Origin: Nonlabens ulvanivorans
GTDB lineage: Bacteria; Bacteroidota; Bacteroidia; Flavobacteriales; Flavobacteriaceae
Length of the DNA stretch: 64,000 nt
NCBI RefSeq assembly: GCF_000732625.1
Contig: NZ_JPJI01000032.1
Coordinates: 372,001-436,000, forward strand
Reading direction: 5' to 3'
Shown here: positions 17,153 to 26,501 of the stretch, piece by piece
How the letters are laid out: each line of letters starts with the position of its first letter
Position numbering within the stretch: the first letter of the stretch is position 1
Position numbers and translations under genes: made by a program
Notes under the pieces: model-generated
Told to the model about the DNA's origin: nothing
Database searches by the model: none
What the model saw: only the letters and a program-made list of their open reading frames with translations

Positions 17153-18853
17153 CTAGCCCTTAGGTATTGCAGCAATCAACTTCTTAGTATACTCACTTTG
17201 TGGATTACTATAAAGCACATCAGCTTCATTTTGTTCTTCAACACGACCTTTATTCATCACAATCACTTGATCACAGAAGTACTTCACCACGGCTAAATCG
17301 TGCGAAATAAAAAGATAAGAAAAACCAAAATCTTCTTTAAATTCATTTAATAAATTTAATACTTGTGCTTGTACAGAAATATCTAGAGCACTAACCGACT
17401 CATCACAAACAATTAATTCTGGTTCTAAGGCAACAGTCCTCGCAATACCTATGCGCTGTCGCTGTCCACCACTAAACTCGTGTGGATAACGATTAAATTG
17501 TTCTTGAGTTAAACCTACTCGATCTAGTAATTGCATCACTCGTTTCTTACGGTCTGCATCACTATTACCTATCCCATGCCATTTCATAGGTTCCATAATA
17601 GCCTGTCCGACGGTCAATCTGGGATTAAGTGAAGCAAATGGATCTTGAAATATTATCTGTAATTCCTTTCTTAAAGATCGCATTTTACGACCCTTAAGAT
17701 TTGTGATATCTTCTCCTTTATAAATCAATTGACCACTAGTGATATTTTGTAGTCCTAGTATCATGTTACCTAGTGTACTTTTGCCACAACCACTTTCACC
17801 TACTAATCCCAATGACTCACCAGCATACAACTTGAGGTTCACACGGTTAACGGCGGTAAAAAATTGTTGCTCCTTAAAAAGCTCTTTTTTAAGTGGATAT
17901 TTCTTGACTACATTAATTAATTCTAGTAGAGGCTTTTGAGTATATAAAACGCCATGAGCTTTGGCTCTTTCTTCATCAGCTACTACCTCAGAAGGAACAG
18001 CGTTTGTCATGAAATCGTTTATAGTAGGTAATCTTCTAAGTCTCGATTCGGTATCTGGTCTTGCAGCGATTAAAGCTTTTGTATAAGTTTCTTGCGCATT
18101 TTCAAAAAGTTGATCAGGTGTTCCCATTTCAACAATACGACCTTTGTACATGACAGCAATACGGTCAGCTATTTCGTGGACTAGACCCAAATCATGAGAA
18201 ATAAATAAAACACTCATTCCATACTCTGCCTGTAGTTCTTTAAGCAATAAAATGACCTCTTTTTGGACCGTTACATCTAGTGCTGTTGTAGGCTCGTCTG
18301 CTATTAGGATTTTAGGCTTGCAAGCTATAGCCATTGCAATCATCACACGCTGCATTTGTCCACCACTTATCTCGTGCGGATATTTATTAAAAGTTTGCTC
18401 AGGAATAGGCAGTTTTACCTTTTTAAAAAGTCGCAGTACTTCTGCTTTAATTTCTTTATTAGATAATTTGGTATGAGTTTCCAGTATTTCGGCAACTTGA
18501 TAACCGCATGTGATGGTAGGGTTAAGAGAACTCATAGGTTCTTGAAATATCATACTTATCACGCTTCCGCGAAAGCGTGACCAATCCTTACCATTAAAGA
18601 TTTGCAAATCATTATCGAGTATAGATAGCTCTGTAGCATCAATAATTGCATTTTTAACAGGCAATAGTCCCATCAAAGCTTTAGAAGTAACTGATTTACC
18701 ACTACCCGATTCTCCTACTACAGCAAGAATTTCATTTTCCAAAAGCTCTAAATTAACATCAAATAACACTTGATTTTTTAGATCTCCATTTCTAAAAGAA
18801 ACATTAAGGTTATTGATAATCGCTAATGGCTTATTTTGTGATGATTTGGTCAT
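17153..18853 (-). CDS. Double ABC ATPase, oligopeptide-type importer or exporter
   Basis: The 566-residue protein holds two complete ATPase domains, equivalent to fused DppD and DppF (as in GsiA/YejF). The first (about 8-265) has GESGSGKS, SGGQMQRV and ILIADEPT; the second (about 310-560) has GESGCGKS, SGGQRQRI and a Walker B ending in CDES. The family energises dipeptide or oligopeptide transporters, but no permease or binding protein gene is next to it, so its partners must be elsewhere. It overlaps the exonuclease gene by 23 bp at the end of the ricT-gldH operon. A variant palindrome lies inside it. Confidence 0.92.
   Translation of the reverse strand: MTKSSQNKPLAIINNLNVSFRNGDLKNQVLFDVNLELLENEILAVVGESGSGKSVTSKALMGLLPVKNAIIDATELSILDNDLQIFNGKDWSRFRGSVISMIFQEPMSSLNPTITCGYQVAEILETHTKLSNKEIKAEVLRLFKKVKLPIPEQTFNKYPHEISGGQMQRVMIAMAIACKPKILIADEPTTALDVTVQKEVILLLKELQAEYGMSVLFISHDLGLVHEIADRIAVMYKGRIVEMGTPDQLFENAQETYTKALIAARPDTESRLRRLPTINDFMTNAVPSEVVADEERAKAHGVLYTQKPLLELINVVKKYPLKKELFKEQQFFTAVNRVNLKLYAGESLGLVGESGCGKSTLGNMILGLQNITSGQLIYKGEDITNLKGRKMRSLRKELQIIFQDPFASLNPRLTVGQAIMEPMKWHGIGNSDADRKKRVMQLLDRVGLTQEQFNRYPHEFSGGQRQRIGIARTVALEPELIVCDESVSALDISVQAQVLNLLNEFKEDFGFSYLFISHDLAVVKYFCDQVIVMNKGRVEEQNEADVLYSNPQSEYTKKLIAAIPKG
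18562..18577. repeat. Palindromic repeat, variant copy (in CDS)
   Basis: CGCTTCCGCGAAAGCG differs at one position from the main palindrome. On the minus strand it encodes RFRGS in the first ATPase domain of the ABC protein. Confidence 0.75.
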
Positions 18854-19541
18854 CTTTAAGTATAGGTTCTAATCGCAATTTAAGAAGTATTTGAGCTACA
18901 GCGATAACGTCTTTTTCACAATATCTAGCAATGCGGTTCACATCATTTTCTTCATAATATACATTGCGTACTTGGGATCCGTCTATATCATCTTTAGGAG
19001 ACGGAATACCTAAAACACGTGTCATTAATTTTAAGGATGTGAAATGTTTATAGTCGCCAAATTTCCACAATTCCATAGTGTCTAAATGTGGTACTTCCCA
19101 TGGTTTCTTACCAAAAAGATTAAGCTTTGCAGGTATAGCAATTCCATTAATAATCATGCGACGTGCGATATAAGGAAAGTCAAATTCCTTACCATTATGA
19201 GCACAAAGCAAATGATGTCGCCCAGAGAAATGATCTTTTAAAAGCGTACTAAACTCTTCAAGCAATTCCACCTCAGTTCCTGTAAAGCTACGTACTCTGA
19301 ACTGTCTATATGTACGATCTACAAAATATCCTACAGAAATACATACTATTTTACCAAATTCTGCCCAGATACCAGCACGATCATAAAACTCATCAGGTGT
19401 ATACTCTTCTTTGCGTTGATATTTAGTTTTGTCTGCATAGAGCTGCTGATCTACATGATCCAGTTCATTAAACGATGGGTGTAAAGGAACTGTTTCTATG
19501 TCTAGAAACAGAACATACTCGAGTTTAATGGTATCTAGCAT
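18831..19541 (-). CDS. Predicted 3'-5' exonuclease, DEDD/PolB type
   Basis: This 236-residue protein has the RNase H-like exonuclease fold: LFLDIETVP with Exo I Asp and Glu (about 14-16), HNGKEFDFPYIARR as Exo II (about 115-130) and a C-terminal RYCEKDVIAV with the final Asp. It resembles the PF10108 group related to the exonuclease domain of family B polymerases. The role (DNA or RNA trimming) is not established. It lies between the PBP1A gene (12-base gap) and the ABC ATPase gene (23-bp overlap). Confidence 0.85.
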   Translation of the reverse strand: MLDTIKLEYVLFLDIETVPLHPSFNELDHVDQQLYADKTKYQRKEEYTPDEFYDRAGIWAEFGKIVCISVGYFVDRTYRQFRVRSFTGTEVELLEEFSTLLKDHFSGRHHLLCAHNGKEFDFPYIARRMIINGIAIPAKLNLFGKKPWEVPHLDTMELWKFGDYKHFTSLKLMTRVLGIPSPKDDIDGSQVRNVYYEENDVNRIARYCEKDVIAVAQILLKLRLEPILKDDQIITK

Positions 19542-19553
19542 ATCAGTTACTAT

Positions 19554-21890
19554 TTACATTCCTAATTCATCTCCAGCGTCATCTTCATCTTCTAAACCTT
19601 CATCGCCATTTTTATATTCATCACAGTCTACTATAATAGATAAATTTTCTGGTTCATTGAAATTTGCTTTTGATATGTCCAGATTCTCATCTGCATAAAC
19701 AGCTTTCATGTAAGAACCCCATATAGGTAATGCCATAGTCGCTCCTTGACCATAACGAGTGCTAGAAAAATGAACGGATCGATCTTCTCCACCTACCCAT
19801 ACACCAGACACTAAATTAGGAACAATACCCATAAACCATCCATCAGAGTTATTTTGAGTTGTCCCAGTCTTACCAGCTATTTCATTTTTAAAATCATAAG
19901 GATAACCTGTCACAACACTCTTATAGAATTTATTATTTTTTGCCCAACTACCTCTCAGGCGTTTACCACTACCCGATTGTGTAACACCTTGCATTAACTT
20001 AAGTGTCGTATAAGCAGTTTCTGGATTCATTACATCCCGTGTTTCTGGAACATACTGAAAAAGTACTGTACCATTTTTATCCTGTATGCTAGTAACAAGT
20101 ACAGGCGTATTATAGATACCTTCATTTGCAAAAACGCCATATGCGCCTACCATTTCAAAAAGACTCACATCTGCAGTACCCAATGCTAGTGACGGCACTG
20201 GCGCCATATCTTTAGTATTTATACCTAGACGACCTGCAAGATCTATAACTGGCTGTGGTCCTACATCATCCATCAATCGTGCAGATATTGTATTTACAGA
20301 ATGAGCTAAAGCATCTTTTAAAGTTCTGATTTTACCATACTTCCCATCGGAGTTACTAGGTGTCCAGTCCTTTGTGTTTCCATGTTTACCTGCTGGTATC
20401 GTATATTCTCCATCTGGTAATTCTTTACATGGTGAGTATTTTAATAAGTCTATTGCAGTCGCATACAAAAAAGGCTTAAAGGTTGAACCAGCCTGACGCA
20501 CTCCTTTTTTAACATGATCAAATTTAAAATGCTTGTGATTAATACCACCTACCCAAGCTTTTACATAACCTGTTTGTGGCTCCATAGACATCATACCGAC
20601 TTGTAAGAATTTTTTGTAATAATAGATGGAATCGCGAGGTGTCATTACTGTGTCACGCTCGCGACCAGGAGCCTGCCAGTCAAAGACAGTCATCTCTGTT
20701 TCTTTATCAAAACTAGCAAGAATCTCTGTTTCTGACTTACCTTCTTTCTTCATTAACTTCCATCGTTCAGAAACTTTAATCGCGCGATTAATAGAAGATT
20801 CTACTTGCTTTGCTGTGATGTCTCTAAAAGGAGCCGTTTTCAATTTCTCGTTTTGGGAATCAAACTCTTTTTGAAGATTTGCCATATGTGCTACCATAGC
20901 GTCTTCTGCATATTCTTGCATGCGACTATCGATAGTTACATTGATTTTTAATCCATCATTATAGAGGTTATAATTCTCTCCAGTCTCTGGATTAGTATTA
21001 CTAGCTGCCCAATCCTTTAACCAGTCTCTTAAGTACTCACGGAAATAAGTCCCCATACCGTCGTTGTGACCTTCTGGAGAGAAGTTTAATTTAATAGGTT
21101 GTTCTCTAAGGCTGTCTTTAGTAGCCTCAGTCATTTTTCCATTGCGCACCATTTGAACAAAAACCTGGTTACGACGACCTAATGATTTTTCTTTAGATAT
21201 TTCTCTATAAGGATTGTATTGTCTTGGATTTTTGAGCATGGCTACAAAAACCGCACTTTCTTCTACAGTTAATTCCTTAGGCTCTTTACCGAAATAAATG
21301 TTAGATGCTGATCGTATACCTATGGCTTGTTTTAAAAAATCAAACTGATTTAAATACTGCGTGATTATCTCTTCTTTAGTATACTGTTTTTCAAGACGTG
21401 TAGCGATAATCCATTCCCGGATTTTCTGAATTCCACGTTCAATTTTATTACTACTGCGCTGCTCAGTAAAATACAGTTTTGCGAGCTGTTGCGTGATGGT
21501 ACTTGCACCACCTTTCTGTCCTAAAAAGGCAAATGCTCTAGCCGTACCATATCCATCAATACCACTATGATCCCAGAAGCGCTCATCTTCTGTAGAGACT
21601 AATGCATCGATAAGATTTTGTGGTAAGTCGTCGTATTTTACTGGTTTACGATTATCTGTATAGAAGCTACCTAGCGTTTTACCATCTGCCGTAACGATTT
21701 CTGTTGCCAGTTCAGATTGTGGGTTTTCTAATATGGTGTGATCTGGTAAAGAACCGAAGATTCCCCAGGCGGTAAGTAAAAACAATAGAATTACCATTCC
21801 TATACCTACAAATACTAGTTTCCAGAATAGTTTAACATTCTTCTTAGTCTCTTGCTCTTTTTGAGCTTTTTGTGCTTTAGTTGCTGCCAT
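19554..21890 (-). CDS. Penicillin-binding protein 1A
   Basis: A class A PBP of 778 residues that polymerises and cross-links peptidoglycan. One N-terminal membrane helix (about 26-46) is followed by a GT51 glycosyltransferase domain with the catalytic Glu in EDERFWDHSG and the KGGASTITQQLAK motif. The transpeptidase domain has SxxK in AGSTFKPF, SVN in AHSVNT, and KTGTT. The tail is acidic. It overlaps gldH by 14 bp in the ricT-gldH operon, an arrangement I recall as usual in Flavobacteriia. Confidence 0.95.
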   Translation of the reverse strand: MAATKAQKAQKEQETKKNVKLFWKLVFVGIGMVILLFLLTAWGIFGSLPDHTILENPQSELATEIVTADGKTLGSFYTDNRKPVKYDDLPQNLIDALVSTEDERFWDHSGIDGYGTARAFAFLGQKGGASTITQQLAKLYFTEQRSSNKIERGIQKIREWIIATRLEKQYTKEEIITQYLNQFDFLKQAIGIRSASNIYFGKEPKELTVEESAVFVAMLKNPRQYNPYREISKEKSLGRRNQVFVQMVRNGKMTEATKDSLREQPIKLNFSPEGHNDGMGTYFREYLRDWLKDWAASNTNPETGENYNLYNDGLKINVTIDSRMQEYAEDAMVAHMANLQKEFDSQNEKLKTAPFRDITAKQVESSINRAIKVSERWKLMKKEGKSETEILASFDKETEMTVFDWQAPGRERDTVMTPRDSIYYYKKFLQVGMMSMEPQTGYVKAWVGGINHKHFKFDHVKKGVRQAGSTFKPFLYATAIDLLKYSPCKELPDGEYTIPAGKHGNTKDWTPSNSDGKYGKIRTLKDALAHSVNTISARLMDDVGPQPVIDLAGRLGINTKDMAPVPSLALGTADVSLFEMVGAYGVFANEGIYNTPVLVTSIQDKNGTVLFQYVPETRDVMNPETAYTTLKLMQGVTQSGSGKRLRGSWAKNNKFYKSVVTGYPYDFKNEIAGKTGTTQNNSDGWFMGIVPNLVSGVWVGGEDRSVHFSSTRYGQGATMALPIWGSYMKAVYADENLDISKANFNEPENLSIIVDCDEYKNGDEGLEDEDDAGDELGM

Positions 21891-22374
21891 GTTGCACTTG
21901 TTTTTCTATACTATAACCTATATCGAGTACTCCTTCTAACTGAGCAATACCGTCTACAGAACCATTTTTTCTCATTGCATGACGTAAGGTGAGAAGATAT
22001 GTTCCGCTTTCGCGAAAGCGTACTCCTTCCTTATACCATAATTTATTTTCATAAACATCACTATAGCCTGTGCCTAGGAACTGCCCTTGCGGTGTGGCCA
22101 TGTCGTACTCTAATGTGTCTGTAACGATTTTTCCTTGTGGAAATTTCATTTCAGCTATTAAATACAAATTGCTATATGCATAATCGTGATTATTTCTCAT
22201 ATTAAGAAACATATCATATGTGTTAACCGTATCTATAGACTCAATTTTAAAAACAGGCGCTTCTGTAAGGCTCCATTGAGCGTCACTAAAAGCTACCGAT
22301 TGCGTTTTTACAATATTGTGATCGCAAGATATTAAGGTTATACAGCTTAAAATTAAAAGTAAAGTGATTCTCAT
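21877..22374 (-). CDS. gldH: Gliding motility lipoprotein GldH
   Basis: GldH is one of the Gld proteins needed for gliding in Flavobacterium johnsoniae and is found throughout the flavobacteria, including non-gliders. The 165-residue sequence has a lipoprotein signal (LSCITLISCDH) and the characteristic mature region with YAYSNLYLIAEMKFP and YDMATPQGQFLGTG. Its ATG overlaps the ricT stop codon by one base, and it overlaps the PBP gene by 14 bp. A palindrome copy at 22005-22020 encodes RFRES within it. Confidence 0.92.
   Translation of the reverse strand: MRITLLLILSCITLISCDHNIVKTQSVAFSDAQWSLTEAPVFKIESIDTVNTYDMFLNMRNNHDYAYSNLYLIAEMKFPQGKIVTDTLEYDMATPQGQFLGTGYSDVYENKLWYKEGVRFRESGTYLLTLRHAMRKNGSVDGIAQLEGVLDIGYSIEKQVQHGSN
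22005..22020. repeat. Palindromic repeat CGCTTTCGCGAAAGCG (in CDS)
   Basis: Exact copy inside gldH, read on the minus strand as RFRES, a different frame from the AFAKA copies. Confidence 0.9.
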
Positions 22375-23795
22375 TACTCGCTTTTCTTTGGTGGTCTATT
22401 GCGATTATTAGGTCTTTTTTTGCGCGGTTTATTAGCAGTACCGTCACTTGCTGGTTTAGGTTTTGCTTGCTTATTGTCAGCCCCATTTTTGGACTTATTT
22501 TGATTTGCAGGCTTTCTTCTAGGCTTAGGCTTTGGTTTTTGACCTTTTGCTTCTGGTTTTGCATCTTTAGAATGAGATGCCTTAGACGGTGTCTGTTTAT
22601 TTTGAGAAGTTTTTTTGTTATTGCTCTGAGTATTTTTTTGATTAGCACCAGCTGGTCTAGGACCGCGATTATTACGACGCTTTTTGCGTTTTTTATTTTT
22701 AGTGGTGGTTTGATCAAAACGAGTTAAACTATCCTGACCTACTACATTCTCAAAATTAACCTCTTCAATGACAACATGCTCTGCTGCATATTCTTCTATA
22801 CTAGCTACTTTTTCTTTGGCCTTATTTTTAGAAACAATTTCATGTACTTGTGTTGTAGTTAATGTATGCCAGTTCATCCATTCTCCTTCATAACAATACC
22901 ACATCAGTCCTTTAAAAATATCTATTTTCTGACAGACAGCTGTTCCTTTTTCAGTGTATAATTTCTGGTTTTGTTTGGGAAAGTCTTTAAGTGCGTCCAT
23001 GTATGAATCTAATTCATAATTTAAACAACACTTCAATTTCCCACATTGTCCAGCAAGTTTTTGTGGGTTTAAAGATAGATTTTGATAACGTGCAGCACTA
23101 GTAGTTACTGAACGGAAATCTGTTAACCAAGTTGAACAACATAGCTCGCGACCACAAGACCCTATACCACCTAATCTAGCGGCTTCTTGACGCAAACCTA
23201 TCTGACGCATTTCAATTCGTGTCTTAAACTCTGTAGCGTATTCCCTGATTAGTTGACGGAAATCAACGCGTTCCTCTGCCGTGTAATAAAAAGTAGCCTT
23301 AGACCCATCTCCTTGAAATTCTATGTCAGAAATCTTCATTTGAAGGTTTAAACGTATTGCTATCTCACGAGCACGCACCTTCATAGGCTCTTCTCTTTCT
23401 CGAGCTGCTTTCCATTTATCTACATCTGTCTGTGATGCAATACGATATACTTTAGGTATATCATCTGTTTCATAACGTATCTTCTTTTTCTTCAACTGTA
23501 CACGTACTAACTCACCAGTAAGTGTAACTATACCTATGTCGTGACCTGTCTCAGTTTGTGTGGCAACGATGTCACCTATTTTTAATTGTAAATTTTCAGA
23601 ATTAACAAAATATTCTTTACGGCTATTTTTAAACCTTACTTCTACATAATTAAAAGGTGCCTGACCGTCTGGCAATTCCATATTTGCTAACCAGTCAAAA
23701 ACCGTTAACTTATTACATCCACTAGTACCACAAGTACCATGATTTTTACAACCGCCTGGAGTTCCTCCACCGGTTCCACAACTATTACAGCTCAT
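22374..23795 (-). CDS. ricT: RicT family (PSP1 domain) protein
   Basis: The 473-residue protein has a PSP1/YaaT domain over about residues 30-290, with the Cys motifs GSCGRELCCSTWL and GQCGKLKCCLNYE that in RicT-type proteins help bind iron-sulfur clusters. RicT of Bacillus works with RicA and RicF on RNA processing; the role in Bacteroidota is not established. The first 28 residues are a Cys/Gly-rich leader and the last 115 are a low-complexity Lys/Asn/Pro/Gln tail that is probably disordered and may bind nucleic acid. It is the first gene of a five-gene overlapping operon. Confidence 0.9.
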   Translation of the reverse strand: MSCNSCGTGGGTPGGCKNHGTCGTSGCNKLTVFDWLANMELPDGQAPFNYVEVRFKNSRKEYFVNSENLQLKIGDIVATQTETGHDIGIVTLTGELVRVQLKKKKIRYETDDIPKVYRIASQTDVDKWKAAREREEPMKVRAREIAIRLNLQMKISDIEFQGDGSKATFYYTAEERVDFRQLIREYATEFKTRIEMRQIGLRQEAARLGGIGSCGRELCCSTWLTDFRSVTTSAARYQNLSLNPQKLAGQCGKLKCCLNYELDSYMDALKDFPKQNQKLYTEKGTAVCQKIDIFKGLMWYCYEGEWMNWHTLTTTQVHEIVSKNKAKEKVASIEEYAAEHVVIEEVNFENVVGQDSLTRFDQTTTKNKKRKKRRNNRGPRPAGANQKNTQSNNKKTSQNKQTPSKASHSKDAKPEAKGQKPKPKPRRKPANQNKSKNGADNKQAKPKPASDGTANKPRKKRPNNRNRPPKKSE

Positions 23796-23866
23796 TAATC
23801 CTACGTATATATATTGAAATCCAAGCGATTAACTCACTGGATTGAATCATTGTTATTAAACGTAAA

Positions 23867-23894
23867 TATAGGGAAATAAGTATAGGGAAATAAG
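23867..23894. repeat. 14-bp perfect tandem duplication
   Basis: TATAGGGAAATAAG is repeated twice without a gap in the intergenic region upstream of ricT, about 72 bp before its start. It probably arose by slippage and may alter promoter spacing. Confidence 0.85.
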
Positions 23895-23964
23895 CTGCTT
23901 TTAAGGAAGTGATTTAATGACATCGTGTAAAAGTATCAAACTCTTATGGTTAACTATACAACAT

Positions 23965-23995
23965 AAAAAAAAGCCGCTCATTGCTGAACGGCTTT
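23965..23995 (-). terminator. Terminator of the tRNA-Asn gene
   Basis: On the minus strand, AAGCCGTTCA pairs with TGAGCGGCTT (one G-U pair) around a 4-base loop and is followed by eight T. It begins 4 bases after the tRNA. Confidence 0.9.
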
Positions 23996-23998
23996 CTG

Positions 23999-24072
23999 CT
24001 CCTCTTCTTGGGCTCGAACCAAGGACCCTCTGATTAACAGTCAGATGCTCTAACCAACTGAGCTAAAGAGGA
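23999..24072 (-). tRNA. tRNA-Asn (anticodon GTT)
   Basis: A complete cloverleaf is visible: acceptor TCCTCTT with AAGAGGA, D-arm with AGCTCAGTTGGTTAGAGC, anticodon stem TCTGA with TCAGA around CTGTTAA, and T-arm CTTGG-TTCGAGC-CCAAG. The anticodon GTT reads Asn codons. The discriminator base is G, and the CCA end is not encoded (the genome continues CAG). Confidence 0.97.
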
Positions 24073-24088
24073 ATGTGATATACACAAC

Positions 24089-24122
24089 ACTAAAGCTATT
24101 TGCTTTAGCGAGCGCAAATATA
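24089..24122 (-). promoter_or_regulatory. tRNA-Asn promoter and leader hairpin
   Basis: The -7 element TATATTTG is at 24115-24122 on the minus strand, with a TTG about 21 bases upstream. Between it and the tRNA is an inverted repeat, CTAAAGC/GCTTTAG (24090-24108), which would form a hairpin in the precursor RNA. Confidence 0.6.
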
Positions 24123-24173
24123 AAACGTTTTTTTATTTGCCGCCAAGTTTTTTAGCGAATAATTGAAAATACT

Positions 24174-25520
24174 TTAAAAGAAATTTTCAGAAATCGCCTT
24201 ATACAGGTCATTTCCATTTGCATAGAGCATTAAAGCGAGTAAAATAAATATCCCTATTAATTGTGCACGCTCTAAAAATTTATCTCCTGGTTTGCGCCCA
24301 GTGACCATCTCATACAGTAAAAACATCACATGTCCACCATCTAAAGCTGGTATAGGTAAAATATTCATTATAGCAAGTACAAAAGAAATCCATGCCGTAC
24401 GTTCCCAGAATTTACGCCAGTCCCAAGTATCTGGATACAATTTTGCAATGGTTCCAAAACCACCTAGTTGACTAGCTCCTTTTTTAGTGAAAACGTATTT
24501 AAATTGTTTTACATAATCCTGCATGGTCCAGTATCCATGAGAAATCCCTTTATTAATACTTTCCCCAAAACTATAATCCAGTTGGGTTGCACTCGCATAA
24601 TCAACCGTAGGCTTTTTTCTGAAGCCTATTATACGTCTCTTATTATTTTTAAAATCGATAGTTTTAGTTTGTACCATTCCATTTTCATTCTGAATTTTTA
24701 ATTCAAATGGAGTACTATCATTAACCACATGATTGATTGCATAGGTATAATCTGTATTATAAGAAATAGGATAACCTGCCATCTCTACGATAGTCATACC
24801 TTCTTTAAGACCTATAGAGTCCGCAATGGTACCTGGCTCAACATCACCTACCTCAAATGGGAATCTAGCCTCTAACGGCCCCATGATGTCTGCATAAAAA
24901 ACACGTTTACCGATATCTTCTGGTATACCTATATTTACTGGACTTCCATCTCTGATAACGGTGACTGTCTCTACGTCTCTAAAAACAAGTCTATTCACAA
25001 GATTATCTGCGATTTGTAAAGTATCACCATCAACAAGCAATATTTGATCTCCATTCTTAAAACCTATTTCTTGTAATACAGGCGGCATTCCAAAACCAAA
25101 CTTATAATCTGTTCCCGTTGCTTGCTGTCCACCATAAGTGAAAAAAATCATGATATAAATAAAAAACCCTACAACCACGTTAACAACGACGCCACCCAGC
25201 ATTATAATTAATCGTTGCCATGCTGGCTTTGAACGGAATTCCCAAGGCTTAGGCTCTTCGGCCATTTGCTCTTTATCCATACTCTCATCGATCATTCCCG
25301 CTATTTTTACATAACCACCTAATGGTAACCATCCAATACCGTATTCAGTTTCGCCTATTTTTTTCTTAAACAAAGAGTATTTAATATCAAAAAACAAAAA
25401 GAATTTCTCAACTCTCGTTTTAAATAGACGTGCCGGAATAAAATGTCCTAACTCGTGTAAAACGATAAGTAATGAAAGACTCAGTAAAAAATTTATGGCT
25501 ATTACCAGATATGGATGCAT
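24174..25520 (-). CDS. rseP: RIP metalloprotease RseP (site-2 protease)
   Basis: RseP cuts transmembrane anti-sigma factors and remnant signal peptides inside the inner membrane. The 448-residue sequence has the zinc motif HELGH at about 22-26 in the first helix and the LDGGH motif in the C-terminal part (NILPIPALDGGH). Two central PDZ-like regions (about 120-310) lie between the helices. Length and topology are normal. It is a single gene with its own promoter at 25543-25550. Confidence 0.95.
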   Translation of the reverse strand: MHPYLVIAINFLLSLSLLIVLHELGHFIPARLFKTRVEKFFLFFDIKYSLFKKKIGETEYGIGWLPLGGYVKIAGMIDESMDKEQMAEEPKPWEFRSKPAWQRLIIMLGGVVVNVVVGFFIYIMIFFTYGGQQATGTDYKFGFGMPPVLQEIGFKNGDQILLVDGDTLQIADNLVNRLVFRDVETVTVIRDGSPVNIGIPEDIGKRVFYADIMGPLEARFPFEVGDVEPGTIADSIGLKEGMTIVEMAGYPISYNTDYTYAINHVVNDSTPFELKIQNENGMVQTKTIDFKNNKRRIIGFRKKPTVDYASATQLDYSFGESINKGISHGYWTMQDYVKQFKYVFTKKGASQLGGFGTIAKLYPDTWDWRKFWERTAWISFVLAIMNILPIPALDGGHVMFLLYEMVTGRKPGDKFLERAQLIGIFILLALMLYANGNDLYKAISENFF

Positions 25521-25542
25521 TGCTGTTCTAATTTAACGAGCG

Positions 25543-25550
25543 CAAAAATA
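25543..25550 (-). promoter_or_regulatory. Promoter -7 element of rseP
   Basis: Minus strand TATTTTTG matches TAnnTTTG exactly and lies 22 bases upstream of the rseP ATG. The rest of the 303-bp gap to 25823 holds one palindrome copy and the divergent SCO promoter; I see nothing else in it. Confidence 0.55.
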
Positions 25551-25677
25551 GGCCTTTGCACTCATTTTACACAATCTATAAGGTTAATTGGTAAAGCAAT
25601 TGCAGCGTTCAACATATAAGTAATACTGTTGTTGTGAATAACTACTGAATAGGAAAGGTTGTGATTTTTTGAGAATA

Positions 25678-25693
25678 CGCTTTCGCGAAAGCG
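25678..25693. repeat. Palindromic repeat CGCTTTCGCGAAAGCG (intergenic)
   Basis: Exact copy in the divergent intergenic region between rseP and the SCO gene, not adjacent to either promoter. Confidence 0.9.
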
Positions 25694-25799
25694 AGAACTA
25701 AAACACCTTAACTTTAAAAAAGCTTTATAAATAATGTAATAATTTTTAAGCCTTTACGAAAGTGTCCGACAAAGACTAGAACAGCTCACAATTAGGTCG

Positions 25800-25807
25800 T
25801 AATTTTG
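25800..25807 (+). promoter_or_regulatory. Promoter -7 element of the SCO gene
   Basis: TAATTTTG matches TAnnTTTG exactly, with a predicted start near 25812 and a leader of about 12 bases before the ATG at 25824. Confidence 0.55.
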
Positions 25808-25823
25808 TAAAAAAGTATTACTA

Positions 25824-26501
25824 ATGCTTGAATTTCTGAATAAAAATAAATGGCGAGCACTATTCATGCTCGTATTGAGTACGGTTATTTTTCTGGCTAT
25901 CCAGCATGCCTTGACTCCTAAAAAAACACTTGCAATATTACAACCAGACCAGTTTGACCCAACGCTGGTAGACGACAGCATGCTTTTTGTGAAAAAATAT
26001 CATAAAGTCGCTCCATTTAAGTTGATTAATCAAAATGGTGACACGATTACAGAAGAAAATTATAAGAACAAAATCTATGTAGCAGATTTCTTTTTTACCA
26101 CTTGCCCTACCATTTGCCCTACCATGACTAAAAACATGACCGTATTGCAAGAAGAGTTTAAAGATGATGAAGAGGTCGTTTTTCTTTCCCATAGTGTAAC
26201 GCCTGAGTATGACACTCCTGCTATTTTAAAAGCCTATGCAATTGAAAAAGGAGTACTGGATTATAAATGGAATCTTGTAACTGGTGAAAAAGAACAAATT
26301 TATAATCTAGCACGCAAATCTTATCTAGCCGTAAAGGACGCTCCTTATGGTGGTAAGTATGACATGGTACATACCGAGAACTTTTTATTAGTCGACAAAG
26401 AAGGTAGACTGCGCAGCCGCTCTTATGATGGCACTAAAATGGAAGAAATTGAAGCTCTCATTGAGGATATATACATTCTTAAAGCTAGTTATGAGGAGTA
26501 A
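25824..26501 (+). CDS. SCO1/SenC family protein
   Basis: SCO proteins are membrane-anchored thioredoxin-fold proteins that bind copper and help build the CuA site of cytochrome oxidase, or act in thiol redox control. The 225-residue sequence has an N-terminal membrane anchor (about 10-28), the copper-binding CPTICP motif in FFTTCPTICPTMT (about 93-105), and a later conserved His in DMVHTENFLLVD. All copper ligands are present. It ends exactly where the convergent GT2 gene ends, with no gap. Confidence 0.92.
   Translation: MLEFLNKNKWRALFMLVLSTVIFLAIQHALTPKKTLAILQPDQFDPTLVDDSMLFVKKYHKVAPFKLINQNGDTITEENYKNKIYVADFFFTTCPTICPTMTKNMTVLQEEFKDDEEVVFLSHSVTPEYDTPAILKAYAIEKGVLDYKWNLVTGEKEQIYNLARKSYLAVKDAPYGGKYDMVHTENFLLVDKEGRLRSRSYDGTKMEEIEALIEDIYILKASYEE

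Noticed and set aside
22286-22727. Open frames on both strands over the end of ricT
   Set aside because: They are antisense or shifted readings of the Lys/Asn/Pro-rich low-complexity tail of ricT, with no start context or family resemblance.
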